Assembly (NCBI GenBank): GCA_007118495.1 | Contig: SKRM01000004.1 | Coordinates: forward strand, 1-64,000 | Length of the DNA stretch: 64,000 nt | Direction: 5' to 3' | Origin: Bacteroidales bacterium | GTDB lineage: Bacteria > Bacteroidota > Bacteroidia > Bacteroidales > UBA7960 | Shown here: positions 46,668 to 56,119 of the stretch, one piece after another | Numbering within the stretch: position 1 is the first letter of the stretch | How the letters are laid out: every line of letters starts with the position of its first letter | Program-made: the position numbers and the translations under genes | The notes under the pieces: generated by a model | What the model saw: only the letters and a program-made list of their open reading frames with translations | Database searches by the model: none | Told to the model about the DNA's origin: nothing

Positions 46668-47996
46668 ATGAAAAATGAGCATATTATCCCAAGGATTCTG
46701 GAGCAGTTAAACCTGGGACACAGCATATGTACCGATAGCCGCCTGGCGGCAAAAGGTGATATTTTCCTTGCCCTGCAAGGTGAGCAATTTGATGGCAATC
46801 ATTTTGCCCAAAAAGCCATAGAGGCCGGATGTCAGCTAGCCATTATTGATGACGAAAATTTCAGGTATGACGACAGATACCTGCTGACCTGCAATGTATT
46901 GGAACTTCTGCATGAATTGGGACGTGCGCACAGGAAAAAGTTTCATACCCCGGTGCTGGGAATTACCGGTTCAAACGGAAAAACAACCACCAAAGAGTTG
47001 ACACATGCTGTACTCAGTTCAGTCTTTTCAATTCATGCAACCCGTGGTAACCTGAACAACCATATTGGGGTTCCGCTCACCATACTTTCGTGGCGCCCTC
47101 CCCTTGATATCTGCATTGTTGAAATGGGGGCCAACCATGTGGGCGAAATCAAACAACTTTGCAGTATCGCCAAACCTGGTTACGGACTGATAACCAATAT
47201 TGGGAAAGCACATCTTGAAGGTTTCGGCTCAGTCGAAAATATTGCCAGGGCCAAATCAGAATTATACGAGCATGTGCGCCAGGGGGCAGGCACACTATTT
47301 GTCAACTATGACAGCCATATCCTCCATAAATTATCGCAGGGAGCCAAAGTAGTTACCTATGGCCAGTCAGACGACTGCCACTGCCAGGGCAGGATAACAA
47401 GTACATCTCCTTTTGTGCATGTTAAGTTTTGGGTAAACAAACGTTTTGGCAAGGCAAAAGCAGGCATCAAGGGGCTGGTTGAATCAAGGCTGACAGGAGC
47501 CTACAATATGGAAAATATTTTGGCCGCCATCACTATTGGTCTGTATTTTGGTGTCGCCCCTGAAAAGGTCGCAGCCGCCATATCAGCTTACGAACCCTTA
47601 AACCACAGGTCTCAGATTATCAATACCGGTAAAAATGTGGTACTGATGGATGCATATAACGCCAATCCAACCAGCATGGTTGCCGCCCTGCATAATTTCA
47701 GTGAATTCAATGTCCGGAAAAAGGCTGTAATGCTGGGCGATATGCTTGAGCTGGGCAGCTATGCCAGCGAAGAACACCTTAAGATTGTTGAGCAAACAGA
47801 AAGGATGCAGCTTGATGTAAGAATGTTTGTGGGCGATGCGTTTTCTGCCGTTTGCCAGCCTGACAATCAAACGCAGGTTTTCAAGGATGTTGAGCAGGCA
47901 AAATTGTGGATAAAAGACAATCCCTTAGATGATTTTCACATCCTGATCAAAGGCTCAAGGGGGATACAAATGGAAAAGTTGCTTACGCATTTATAA
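46668..47996 (+). CDS. murF: UDP-MurNAc-tripeptide--D-Ala-D-Ala ligase
   Basis: MurF adds D-alanyl-D-alanine to complete the cytoplasmic peptidoglycan precursor. The N-terminal domain has TDSRLAAKGDIFLAL. The ATP-binding domain has GITGSNGKTTTKEL, the central IVEMGANHVGEI and TNIGKAHLEGFGS, and the C-terminal domain has DAYNANPTSM and MLGDMLELG. The 442 residues are complete. It follows the gldJ terminator and precedes anmK by 6 bases, so the two cell-wall genes are likely co-transcribed. Confidence 0.95.
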   Translation: MKNEHIIPRILEQLNLGHSICTDSRLAAKGDIFLALQGEQFDGNHFAQKAIEAGCQLAIIDDENFRYDDRYLLTCNVLELLHELGRAHRKKFHTPVLGITGSNGKTTTKELTHAVLSSVFSIHATRGNLNNHIGVPLTILSWRPPLDICIVEMGANHVGEIKQLCSIAKPGYGLITNIGKAHLEGFGSVENIARAKSELYEHVRQGAGTLFVNYDSHILHKLSQGAKVVTYGQSDDCHCQGRITSTSPFVHVKFWVNKRFGKAKAGIKGLVESRLTGAYNMENILAAITIGLYFGVAPEKVAAAISAYEPLNHRSQIINTGKNVVLMDAYNANPTSMVAALHNFSEFNVRKKAVMLGDMLELGSYASEEHLKIVEQTERMQLDVRMFVGDAFSAVCQPDNQTQVFKDVEQAKLWIKDNPLDDFHILIKGSRGIQMEKLLTHL

Positions 47997-48002
47997 GGGG
48001 TT

Positions 48003-49091
48003 ATGGAATATTTTGTCACCGGACTGATGTCGGGCACCTCACTTGATGGAACAGATCTGGCTTATTGCAGACTCAGTGAGCATAAGGGTGCATGGGAATA
48101 TGAAATCATCAAGGCTGAGACCCTTCCCTACCAGGACAGCTGGAAAGAAAAACTATCAAAGGCTCCTGAGCTTTCAGGACGGGATCTGATAGCTTTACAC
48201 AACAATTACGGAAAATATCTTGGCCTGACCATAAAAGATTTCCATGCACGTAACGGCCTGATAACCCCCGATTTGGTAGCCAGCCATGGTCATACCGTAT
48301 TTCATCAACCCAGTCAAGGTTATACTTTTCAACTTGGCCATGGTGCATTTATTGCGGCAAACTGCCAATGCACAGTGGTCAGTGATTTCAGGTCAATGGA
48401 TGTGGCAATGGGAGGACAGGGAGCCCCACTTGTACCTCTGGGTGATGAACTTTTATTTTCGGCATATACATATTGTCTGAATCTGGGTGGTTTTGCCAAT
48501 ATTTCAATACCTGGAGCCTCAGGCAGGCTGGCATTTGACATCTGCCCGGTAAACTTTGTAATCAATCAGCTTGTCAGAGAGCATAAAAAAAATACAGGTC
48601 GCAATCTGCACGACTATGATAAGGATGGCTTGCTGGCCAGATCAGGAGAACCTGTCAGTTGCCTGTTAAAGACATTCAATGAACTGAATTATTACAAAAA
48701 GCAGGGTCCCAAAAGCCTGGGTGAAGAATGGGTCAACGAAAATATAAAACCACTCATCACAAAATCACCCCACAAACTTGAAGACTTGCTGCACACCTAT
48801 TACCTTCATGTCGCCCGGCAGATCAGCAACAGTTTGGGCGTGAAACCTAAAGGGGACATGCTTGTTACCGGAGGTGGAGCCCATAATACTTTTCTGATAG
48901 AATGCATTAAACATGCCATCGCCAGTGACGTCACGATAATTATTCCCGATAATGAAACCATTGATTTCAAAGAAGCCCTCATTTTCGCCTTTCTGGGGTT
49001 AAGGTATGTGCGTAAAGAAACCAATTGCAAATCCAGTGTAACGGGAGCCTCAGCCGACTCACCTGGAGGAAGTATCCATTATTTCCATTAG
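48003..49091 (+). CDS. anmK: Anhydro-N-acetylmuramic acid kinase
   Basis: AnmK phosphorylates and opens anhydro-MurNAc to MurNAc-6-phosphate in cell-wall recycling. The N-terminal GLMSGTSLDGTDLAYC is the family signature, followed by SHGHTVFHQP, GGFANIS and the C-terminal LVTGGGAHNTFLIECI. The 362 residues are complete. It is coupled to murF, and the secreted NagZ-like fusion at 10.3 kb could supply its substrate, so recycling seems active in this organism. Confidence 0.94.
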   Translation: MEYFVTGLMSGTSLDGTDLAYCRLSEHKGAWEYEIIKAETLPYQDSWKEKLSKAPELSGRDLIALHNNYGKYLGLTIKDFHARNGLITPDLVASHGHTVFHQPSQGYTFQLGHGAFIAANCQCTVVSDFRSMDVAMGGQGAPLVPLGDELLFSAYTYCLNLGGFANISIPGASGRLAFDICPVNFVINQLVREHKKNTGRNLHDYDKDGLLARSGEPVSCLLKTFNELNYYKKQGPKSLGEEWVNENIKPLITKSPHKLEDLLHTYYLHVARQISNSLGVKPKGDMLVTGGGAHNTFLIECIKHAIASDVTIIIPDNETIDFKEALIFAFLGLRYVRKETNCKSSVTGASADSPGGSIHYFH

Positions 49092-49101
49092 TTTAACGTA
49101 T

Positions 49102-49135
49102 TTGTTTTCTTATCTGAAGGTTTTCATTATTTTTG
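49102..49135 (+). promoter_or_regulatory. Promoter of the symporter/oxidoreductase operon
   Basis: TTG (part of TTTG) at 49102 and TATTTTTG at 49128-49135 are 23 bases apart, at the upper end of the normal range. The -7 element overlaps the tracked TTG start (49133), so ATG 49160 is the likely start. Confidence 0.6.
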
Positions 49136-49159
49136 CCGCTTTACCACATAACTGCTGTC

Positions 49160-50659
49160 ATGAACACATACCTGCTGATCATCGTAGCTTATTTCACTTT
49201 CATTACTTTGATCTCATTTTTAACCAAGAAAGTAGCCAGCCGTTCGGCGGCCGATTTTCTTGTTGCCGGCCGAAACCTGGGCGTGGTTGCCTGCGCTGTG
49301 GTGGTCGCCTCTGAATGGCTGGGGGGCATGAGTACCATTGGGGTTAGCGAAAAAGCATTTCAGACGGGAACCATGCAGCCCATCCTCTACAATATTTCAA
49401 CTGCCATTGGGATGATCATCATAGGGTTTACCGTGGCAAGACATTACCGTGAAAACAATGTGCATACGGTAAGTGAAATGCTTGAGAATCTTTTTGGTAA
49501 GAAAGCCAGGGCCGTTTCAGCTATCGCCTTCTTGTTTGCTTATATAGTACTGGCATTTGTCCAGCTTCAGACTGCTTCAAGCGTCATTGCCGCCATTTTC
49601 GACCTTGGCCGGCTCGAATCTCTTTTTATTGCGGCCATAGTCATTACCGGATATACTTATATCGGGGGTATGCATGCTTTAGCTATTACGGGAATCATCC
49701 ATGTGATAGTTATGTTTTTCGGTATGGGGGTCGCCACCATTATCGGACTGGCTGAAGTAAACGGTTTTGCTGCCCTCCATAGCAGTCTGGTTGAACTCGG
49801 GTCACCTGAAAACCTCTATAACCCATTTAGTGGAGGTCTTGAATATGCATGGAGTCTCATTCTTGGAGGGGTTCTTGGAGGCATGGCAGGACAGGCCAGC
49901 ATTCAACCCATTTTTGCGGCAAGAACCGCTATAACGGCTCGCAAATCAGCCATACTGTCATCATTGATTATCGCGCCTTTTGGAATCATGGTCGCACTAC
50001 TGGGCCTCATGGTCAAAACCGGGCAATTATATGATATAACTGAGGCCGGACCCCTTTTTGATGCAACCATCGGTCCTGCCGGAGCCATTGACCCAAAACT
50101 TGTCCTGCCAACCCTGATGACCACCCCTGAATTTATCCATCCTGTTCTGGGGGGCATTGCACTGGCAGGTATACTGGCTGCCATACTTTCAACAGTTGGT
50201 CCCGTCAATTTCGCAGTTGTAACCATTGCCACAAAGGACATATATCATGGTTTGATCAATAAAACAGCTGTTGACAAGAGCATTATCCGCACAGCCAGAC
50301 AATTGGTCATCCTGGTCAATCTCATCACCATCCCCCTGGCTTTCTATTCAAAGGGAGCCATTCTTGACCTTGCATATATCTCATATGGTATCCGGGCCAT
50401 TGGTGCAATCGTTATTATCCTGGGTATTTACAAGAGGGGATGGATACGTGTTGAAGGTGTAAGAATGGCCTTTATCGGTGGCAGCATAGCCCTGATAGGT
50501 AACATCCTGCTTAACCTGGTAGCACGCCGACTGGGCTGGCTGGGTATGGGAGAGAGCTTTGTTGAAAATACATATGTGGCCATTGGTGCAGCAATCATTT
50601 TCATCATCATTGGCAATATAGTGGGAAAAAAGAAACCCAGGAAACTTCCCAATGAATAA
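49160..50659 (+). CDS. Sodium:solute symporter (SSS family), operon-linked to CoA metabolism
   Basis: This Na+-coupled importer has about 13 membrane helices in 499 residues, counting from ATG 49160. The N-terminal FLVAGRNLGVVACAVVVASEWLGGMSTIG and the core ILAAILSTVGPVNFAVVTIATKDIY match SSS carriers. The tracked TTG start falls inside the promoter. Its stop overlaps the next start by 8 bases, so it belongs with the CoA-transferase and ferredoxin oxidoreductase genes. That context suggests import of an organic acid; the substrate itself is not readable. Confidence 0.88.
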   Translation: MNTYLLIIVAYFTFITLISFLTKKVASRSAADFLVAGRNLGVVACAVVVASEWLGGMSTIGVSEKAFQTGTMQPILYNISTAIGMIIIGFTVARHYRENNVHTVSEMLENLFGKKARAVSAIAFLFAYIVLAFVQLQTASSVIAAIFDLGRLESLFIAAIVITGYTYIGGMHALAITGIIHVIVMFFGMGVATIIGLAEVNGFAALHSSLVELGSPENLYNPFSGGLEYAWSLILGGVLGGMAGQASIQPIFAARTAITARKSAILSSLIIAPFGIMVALLGLMVKTGQLYDITEAGPLFDATIGPAGAIDPKLVLPTLMTTPEFIHPVLGGIALAGILAAILSTVGPVNFAVVTIATKDIYHGLINKTAVDKSIIRTARQLVILVNLITIPLAFYSKGAILDLAYISYGIRAIGAIVIILGIYKRGWIRVEGVRMAFIGGSIALIGNILLNLVARRLGWLGMGESFVENTYVAIGAAIIFIIIGNIVGKKKPRKLPNE

Positions 50660-51929
50660 ACAGCCAGGTAAAAATGTAAAAAATATACTTCCCATGAACA
50701 ACCCAAAACAACCCAGTGCCACAGGGCCACTCGAAGGCTTAAAGGTTCTTGAACTGGCCAGCGTATTGGCCGGTCCGAGCGTGGGCATGTTTTTTGCCGA
50801 ACTGGGTGCCAGTGTGCTGAAAGTTGAAAACGTGACCACCGACGGTGACGTGACACGCAAATGGAAACTACCGGCAGAACCTGCTGCTTCAGATATTTCC
50901 GGATATTTTTCATCTGTAAACTGGGGGAAAGTCTCCTTTGCAGTTAATTTGTGCGAACAAAAGGGTCTTGACCTGATTTACAAGTTGGCCGGGCAATGTG
51001 ATATTGTCCTGGTAAGCTATAAACCAGGTGATGCTGAAAAACTCAGGGTTGACTTTCCTACCCTCAAAAAATATAACCCTGCACTCATATACGCACACAT
51101 TACAGGATACGGTCTGATGAACAAGCGGGCAGGTTTTGATGCCATCATCCAGGCCGAAAGTGGGTTTACGTACATGAACGGTGAGCCAACCGGGCCACCT
51201 GTAAAAATGCCGGTTGCCCTTATGGATGTGCTGGCAGCACATCACCTGAAAGAAGCTATTTTGCTGGCCCTGCTTCATCGTGAACGAACCGGTGAGGGCA
51301 AACACATTGAAGCCTCCCTTTTCAGAGCCGGCCTGGCATCACTTGTCAACCAGGCTACCAATTGGCTTGTGGGAGGCGAAATACCAGAACGTCTCGGGTC
51401 AGACCACCCGAATATTGTTCCTTACGGCACCATATACGCCACCAGTGACGGAAAGGGTATTGTTATGGCTGCAGGTACAGACAAGCAATTCAGAGAGCTT
51501 GTCAATGTGCTTGGCAGACCCGAACTAGGTTCAGATATCAGGTACGCGAAAAACCAGGACAGGGTAAGAAACAAGCAGGAAATCAATCAGATCTTGCAAG
51601 ATCTGATTGGTAGTTATACCCGAGAAGAAATTCTTGCCCTGCTGTCAGAAAAACGCATTCCGGCTGGAGGAGTTTTCAACATGAAAGAAGTATTTGAAGT
51701 GCCGGAATCGGGTGATATGTTGCTTGAGGGCAAATATGATGACGGGCGAACCATCAGGGGAGTAAGATCAATTGCCTTTAGTGCAGCCAATGGATTAACT
51801 GGTAAAGATCTTACCCCTCCACCCCATTATGGAGAACATACCCGGACAATTCTCCGCGATTGGTTACAAATGAAAGATCACGAAATCGATGATTTAATTG
51901 CAAAAGGAGTAGTTTATGCAAAACACTGA
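50652..51929 (+). CDS. Class III CoA-transferase (CaiB/BaiF family)
   Basis: Such enzymes move CoA from an acyl-CoA donor to a carboxylic acid through an aspartyl intermediate. The start motif GLKVLELASVLAGPSVGMFFAELGASVLKVE, the catalytic-aspartate region ALMDVLAAHHLKEAILLALLHRE, and GEGKHIEASLF are present. The 425 residues are complete; an in-frame ATG at 50694 would give 411. It overlaps the symporter upstream (8 bases) and the oxidoreductase alpha gene downstream (14 bases), strong signs of one operon. It probably activates the acid imported by the symporter. Confidence 0.9.
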   Translation: MNKQPGKNVKNILPMNNPKQPSATGPLEGLKVLELASVLAGPSVGMFFAELGASVLKVENVTTDGDVTRKWKLPAEPAASDISGYFSSVNWGKVSFAVNLCEQKGLDLIYKLAGQCDIVLVSYKPGDAEKLRVDFPTLKKYNPALIYAHITGYGLMNKRAGFDAIIQAESGFTYMNGEPTGPPVKMPVALMDVLAAHHLKEAILLALLHRERTGEGKHIEASLFRAGLASLVNQATNWLVGGEIPERLGSDHPNIVPYGTIYATSDGKGIVMAAGTDKQFRELVNVLGRPELGSDIRYAKNQDRVRNKQEINQILQDLIGSYTREEILALLSEKRIPAGGVFNMKEVFEVPESGDMLLEGKYDDGRTIRGVRSIAFSAANGLTGKDLTPPPHYGEHTRTILRDWLQMKDHEIDDLIAKGVVYAKH

Positions 51930-53037
51930 GAAAACCGGCAGAACCCTTATTGACGGTTCAAGGCTCATGATCGAAGCCCTTGCCCGGGCAGGAGCGGATG
52001 CATTTATCGGCTATCCCATCACTCCTGCCAATCTGCTATATTTATATGGTAGCCAGCGAATGGATCTGATGCTCTCAGCTCCGGATGAAATCACTACCCT
52101 GCAATGGATGGCAGGTTTGTCTGCAACGGGAAAACTGCCCGTTACAGCTACCTCATTTCCGGGGTATGCACTGATGCTTGAGTCAGTGAATATGGCCTAC
52201 ATGATGGAATTACCCATGGTCATCATCCTGGTACAACGTCTTGGGCCAGCCACAGGTACTGCCACCTGTGGCGCACAGGGCGACCTGCTGTTGCTCCATG
52301 GAAGTATTTCAGGAGGGCACCCAATGCCTGTGCTGGCAACCAGCGGATTTGAAGACTGTTGGAAACTCGCAGCCAAGGCAGCAGAAGTGGCCGTCAGGCT
52401 CCGCACCCCAGTCGTGCTTCTGACATCGAAAGAAGAAGTGATGACCCAGAAAAGTTTTGACACTTCATTACTTGAAACCATAGAGCGGGTCGACAGGCCC
52501 TGGTACAGCAAAACGTGCTGCAGCTACAAATCATACAAACCAGGCAACCTGGTGCCGGATTTTCTCCCGGTAATCCAGAAAGAACATCAGGTGAGACTGA
52601 ATGCCTCTACCCACGATCAGGAAGGTATATTGCAGCATTCAACCACCGAAGCCATGGAGAACACCCGCCGTCTTGAAGAAAAAGTCATCAACAGGATGAA
52701 TGAATACATCATCTATGAACATGACATACAGGCTGGAGCAGACACCTTGATTGTTGCCTATGGCATCACTGCATCGGCAGCCAGAGACGCAGCTGCCAGC
52801 CTTCGACGTAAAGGGAAACCAACTGATTTGCTGGTTCCGGCCAGCTTGTTGCCCATACCTGCCGAATACCTTGATATACTTGGCCGATACAGCAAAGTTG
52901 TGATTGCTGAAGAAAACATGAACCACCAGCTGGCCACCCTGCTTTATGGTCAGCAAATACCAAAAAACATACAATTAGTTAACAAGTTGGGCAAAATGAT
53001 CAGCCCTGAAGAAATCATCAAGGAGGTATTGCCATGA
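51916..53037 (+). CDS. 2-oxoacid:ferredoxin oxidoreductase, alpha subunit
   Basis: The alpha subunit holds the pyrimidine-binding half of the TPP site of enzymes that catalyse 2-oxoacid + CoA + oxidised ferredoxin to acyl-CoA + CO2 + reduced ferredoxin, and often the reverse. Family motifs are GADAFIGYPITPANLLYL, FPGYALMLESVNMAYMMELP and RLGPATGTAT. The C-terminal domain (about 250-373) with DTLIVAYGITASAARDAA is the usual transketolase-like domain. It overlaps the CoA-transferase by 14 bases and the beta/gamma gene by 4. Confidence 0.87.
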   Translation: MQNTEKTGRTLIDGSRLMIEALARAGADAFIGYPITPANLLYLYGSQRMDLMLSAPDEITTLQWMAGLSATGKLPVTATSFPGYALMLESVNMAYMMELPMVIILVQRLGPATGTATCGAQGDLLLLHGSISGGHPMPVLATSGFEDCWKLAAKAAEVAVRLRTPVVLLTSKEEVMTQKSFDTSLLETIERVDRPWYSKTCCSYKSYKPGNLVPDFLPVIQKEHQVRLNASTHDQEGILQHSTTEAMENTRRLEEKVINRMNEYIIYEHDIQAGADTLIVAYGITASAARDAAASLRRKGKPTDLLVPASLLPIPAEYLDILGRYSKVVIAEENMNHQLATLLYGQQIPKNIQLVNKLGKMISPEEIIKEVLP

Positions 53038-54302
53038 CCGGAAGTATGCTGAAGACCCAATCACTTCCCTATTGCAAGGGATGCGGACACGATCTTATTG
53101 CGGTTCATACCACCAAAGCCCTGGAACGCCTGGGTTATGATCCGCTTGATGTGATCATGGTTACGGATATCGGATGCCATGGTATTATTGACAAATGCCT
53201 GAATACACACACAGTTCATGGTTTGCATGGCAGATCAGCGGCACTTGGTGCAGGTGTTTTTTTCGGGCTGGAGGATACTGACAAAAAAGTAGTGGTCTTT
53301 ATCGGTGATTGTGGAGCTACCATAGGCTTACAGCATATCCTTGAAGCTGCAAGACTTAATCTGGATATATGTGTTGTTGTGCATAACAATATGTTATATG
53401 GGATGACCGGTGGCCAAACCAGCGGACTTACGCCCCAGGGCTTCAGAACAACTACCTCAGGCGAAGGTAACCCGTTAACCGCATATGACATATGTCAGCT
53501 AACCCATACAGCCGGAGCCAGCTATGTAGCCAGAATTGCCGGCATCGGTGATATATCAGCAGACCTTGAAAAAGCATTCAGTCAAAAAGGTTTTTCATTG
53601 ATTGAGATTATGGAAATTTGCCCCAGCTATGGAGTGAAACTTAACCCTGGTCGAAAACTTAAGGATGTGGTTAAAGAATCCGGACGTGAATTTGGCGAAT
53701 GGCTTGGCAACAGACAGGTATTCACACATCAGCAAGGCAAAAAAAATTCTGATCTGCTGCAGCAGCTACAGCTGATCAAAAAACAATTCAGTCACAAGCT
53801 TGACGATCTGCAAACGATTGTCATTAGTGGTTCTGCAGGTGAAGGAGTTCAGCTTTCAGCCAATCTTCTGGCAAAGGCAGCCATGAGTACTGGTCTGGAG
53901 GTGACCCAAAAAGGCAGTTATCCGGTAACTGTGGGTGTGGGATTTTCAACAGCAGAGATTAACCTTTCACCCGACAGCGTCAATTTTCATGGCATCAGCA
54001 TTCCCCGGATTGCGATTATAACATCGACAGACGGCTTAAATCATAACAGAAACAGAATACAACAAATGGGAAGCGGAACCTTGTATATTGATTCAAGCCT
54101 GACACCACCAGAAACCAGCGCCAAGATCATCAGCAGAGATTTTCGATCTATGGGGGCAAGAAATGCATCCATATACGCCATGATGTATTACATTCAGGAA
54201 AGCGGTGTTTTCGACATGGAAGCCATTTACCATATCATGGAAATGGAGGGAAAATCGGGCAAACTTCCGGTTGAAAAAATTCGTGAAGCGCTTAATGACT
54301 GA
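53034..54302 (+). CDS. 2-oxoacid:ferredoxin oxidoreductase, fused beta-gamma subunit
   Basis: Residues 1 to about 240 are a TPP- and [4Fe-4S]-binding beta subunit: YCKGCGHDLIAVH, TDIGCHGI, and LIEIMEICPSYGVKLNP supply four cluster cysteines. NNMLYGMTGGQTSGLTP is the usual KorB segment. The TPP/Mg motif reads IGDCGATIGLQHI, so the usual GDG is GDC. Residues about 260-422 are a gamma domain (IVISGSAGEGVQLSANLLAKAA). The substrate could be 2-oxoglutarate or a branched or aromatic 2-oxoacid. It ends the operon and converges on the next gene. Confidence 0.85.
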   Translation: MTGSMLKTQSLPYCKGCGHDLIAVHTTKALERLGYDPLDVIMVTDIGCHGIIDKCLNTHTVHGLHGRSAALGAGVFFGLEDTDKKVVVFIGDCGATIGLQHILEAARLNLDICVVVHNNMLYGMTGGQTSGLTPQGFRTTTSGEGNPLTAYDICQLTHTAGASYVARIAGIGDISADLEKAFSQKGFSLIEIMEICPSYGVKLNPGRKLKDVVKESGREFGEWLGNRQVFTHQQGKKNSDLLQQLQLIKKQFSHKLDDLQTIVISGSAGEGVQLSANLLAKAAMSTGLEVTQKGSYPVTVGVGFSTAEINLSPDSVNFHGISIPRIAIITSTDGLNHNRNRIQQMGSGTLYIDSSLTPPETSAKIISRDFRSMGARNASIYAMMYYIQESGVFDMEAIYHIMEMEGKSGKLPVEKIREALND

Positions 54303-54307
54303 CAGTC

Positions 54308-55201
54308 TTATTGTGTAATCTTTTTTTCAAGCTGATTCTTCAGTGATTCCATTTCGGCCTTTTTTGCCGTATGGCCTGATATATCGTACGCCATAACCAG
54401 GTTATTGAGCATACGGAGCAAGATCTCTTTGTGGTTACAGGGGTCCATAAACCCACTGGCAGGTTCCATCTTTAGTCTGGAAAGAAAATCATTTATTTCC
54501 CTGGCAGAAAATACCGCACCCCCGCTAAAAGCATTGATGTAAAACAAGGGTACATCGCTTCTGATCTGAAGGTTTTCAGTGTCGATGGTTTCGCCCATAT
54601 AGGCCAGAACAAAATGTTCAGGAAGGTTAATCCCCTGAACGGGTATATCCAGACTTTGGGCTATGACCATATACAGCATACCAAGGCTTAGTGGGTTGCC
54701 TTTTCGTCTCTTTAGAACAGTATGAATATGTGAGTTCTCTGCATCGTGATAATTGTCCATATCTCCCCTGAATCCGTGCAATTCGTAGAAAACATGGTTA
54801 AATACCCTGACCTGTTCCAGTGCGGTCAGATTTTCATTCATCTCGAGCCATACATCATGCCTGATGGCACTAACTTCTTGACGTACATTGGCCGAATCAA
54901 TTTCAGGGTGGTGATATGATGAAAGCTTTAGCCAGACTTGCAAAAGATCACCCTCCTCAGCTAAAAACCATGAAGCCAAATCATCCGAAAGCACCTTGAA
55001 GCGTATATAATGCAATAATGATTCAATCCGGTCAAAAAGGGTCGCATCAAAAGAATTTTCAAGGGCATGCTCCAGAAAAGGCAACGACTGTTCACCAAAT
55101 TGTATGATCTGGTTTGAAATGTCGCGAAAAACAGCATCATCCGGATCATCCATTAAACTGACCAGTGCCTGTATCTTTCGTTGATTTCGCTGTTCGTCCA
55201 T
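54308..55201 (-). CDS. SirB1/transglutaminase-like protein
   Basis: This cytosolic protein of 297 residues has an N-terminal helical part (about 1-95). The Transglut_core2 domain follows: LEQVRVFNHVFYELHGFRGD, RRKGNPLSLGMLYMVIAQSLDIPVQGINLPEHFVLAY. As in other SirB1-like proteins no catalytic cysteine is obvious, so peptidase or transglutaminase activity is not expected. The role is unknown. It lies 10 bases downstream of the nucleoside phosphorylase gene and is probably co-transcribed with it. Confidence 0.82.
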   Translation of the reverse strand: MDEQRNQRKIQALVSLMDDPDDAVFRDISNQIIQFGEQSLPFLEHALENSFDATLFDRIESLLHYIRFKVLSDDLASWFLAEEGDLLQVWLKLSSYHHPEIDSANVRQEVSAIRHDVWLEMNENLTALEQVRVFNHVFYELHGFRGDMDNYHDAENSHIHTVLKRRKGNPLSLGMLYMVIAQSLDIPVQGINLPEHFVLAYMGETIDTENLQIRSDVPLFYINAFSGGAVFSAREINDFLSRLKMEPASGFMDPCNHKEILLRMLNNLVMAYDISGHTAKKAEMESLKNQLEKKITQ

Positions 55202-55210
55202 GGTGGTTGC

Positions 55211-56083
55211 TTATGCTGTGAGTCGATCTAATACTTGTTCGACCATCATTTTGATTGTATTTTGATAATCCTTGCTATATTCTTTTCTTACCCGGTTGGC
55301 AATGATGGCACAAATGGTAAGTGTATGATGCCCAAGAAGTTTGCCAAGACCGTAAAGGGCAGATGTTTCCATCTCAAAATTTGTAACCCGTTTGCCCTCA
55401 AAGCGAAAACTTTCAATGGCCTCATTTAGTCTGCGATTAGCCAGCGGAAGCCTTAATTCTCTTCCCTGTGGCCCATAAAACCCATTGGCCGTTGCTGTAA
55501 TTCCGCTGGTCAATCCTTCTGCAACGCTGGCAAACAATTGATCAGAAGCTTCGACAATATAAGGGAACGGGAGTTTCTTTGCCCACTTGGTGTGCAGGGC
55601 AAAAGCTTCAGCCATGTCCGACTCAAAAAGAGATTCGTCATAAGCATAAAAATGAAGCAACCCATCAAAACCCAAACCATACCTTGAGGCCACCAGTGTA
55701 TCAACCGCGATATCAGGCTGCAAGGCACCAGAAGTACCCAGACGGATAATATTCAATGCGGTTTGCTCTGCTTTTTCGACCCTTTTATCAAGGTCAATAT
55801 TAACCAGGGCATCGAGTTCATTCACCACTATGTCGATATTGTCAGTTCCGATTCCAGTTGACAAAACAGTCAGGCGCTTCCCCCTGTAGGTTCCTGTATG
55901 GGTCACAAACTCCCTGTTTTGTACCTTGTGTTCAATGGTGTCAAAATACTGCGAAATCATTGACACCCTGTCCTGATCACCAACCACAATAATGTTTGAA
56001 GCAATTTGTCCAGGCAAAAGCTTAAGATGATATATGCTGCCATCAGGATTTAAAATCAATTCTGAATCTTTGAATTGTCTCAT
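55211..56083 (-). CDS. Nucleoside phosphorylase, uridine-phosphorylase-like
   Basis: The enzyme splits nucleosides with phosphate for salvage. The phosphate-binding NIIVVGDQDRVSMISQYFD, the TGIGTDNIDIVVNELDAL block, RLGTSGAL, and the ribose-binding FEMETSALYGLGKLLG are present. ATG 56083 gives 290 residues. The tracked start at 56122 falls inside the promoter element. Uridine phosphorylase is the closest match by eye, but purine activity cannot be excluded. The gene is divergent from cinA. Confidence 0.87.
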   Translation of the reverse strand: MRQFKDSELILNPDGSIYHLKLLPGQIASNIIVVGDQDRVSMISQYFDTIEHKVQNREFVTHTGTYRGKRLTVLSTGIGTDNIDIVVNELDALVNIDLDKRVEKAEQTALNIIRLGTSGALQPDIAVDTLVASRYGLGFDGLLHFYAYDESLFESDMAEAFALHTKWAKKLPFPYIVEASDQLFASVAEGLTSGITATANGFYGPQGRELRLPLANRRLNEAIESFRFEGKRVTNFEMETSALYGLGKLLGHHTLTICAIIANRVRKEYSKDYQNTIKMMVEQVLDRLTA

Positions 56084-56108
56084 ATTTGCAGATGTTTGAA
56101 TACTTTTG
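56075..56108 (+). promoter_or_regulatory. Promoter of cinA (TTG-N23-TACTTTTG)
   Basis: TTG (56075-56077) and TACTTTTG (56101-56108) are 23 bases apart. Transcription would start near 56113. The promoter partly overlaps the start of the divergent phosphorylase gene. Confidence 0.55.
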
Positions 56109-56119
56109 TGCTGAACATG

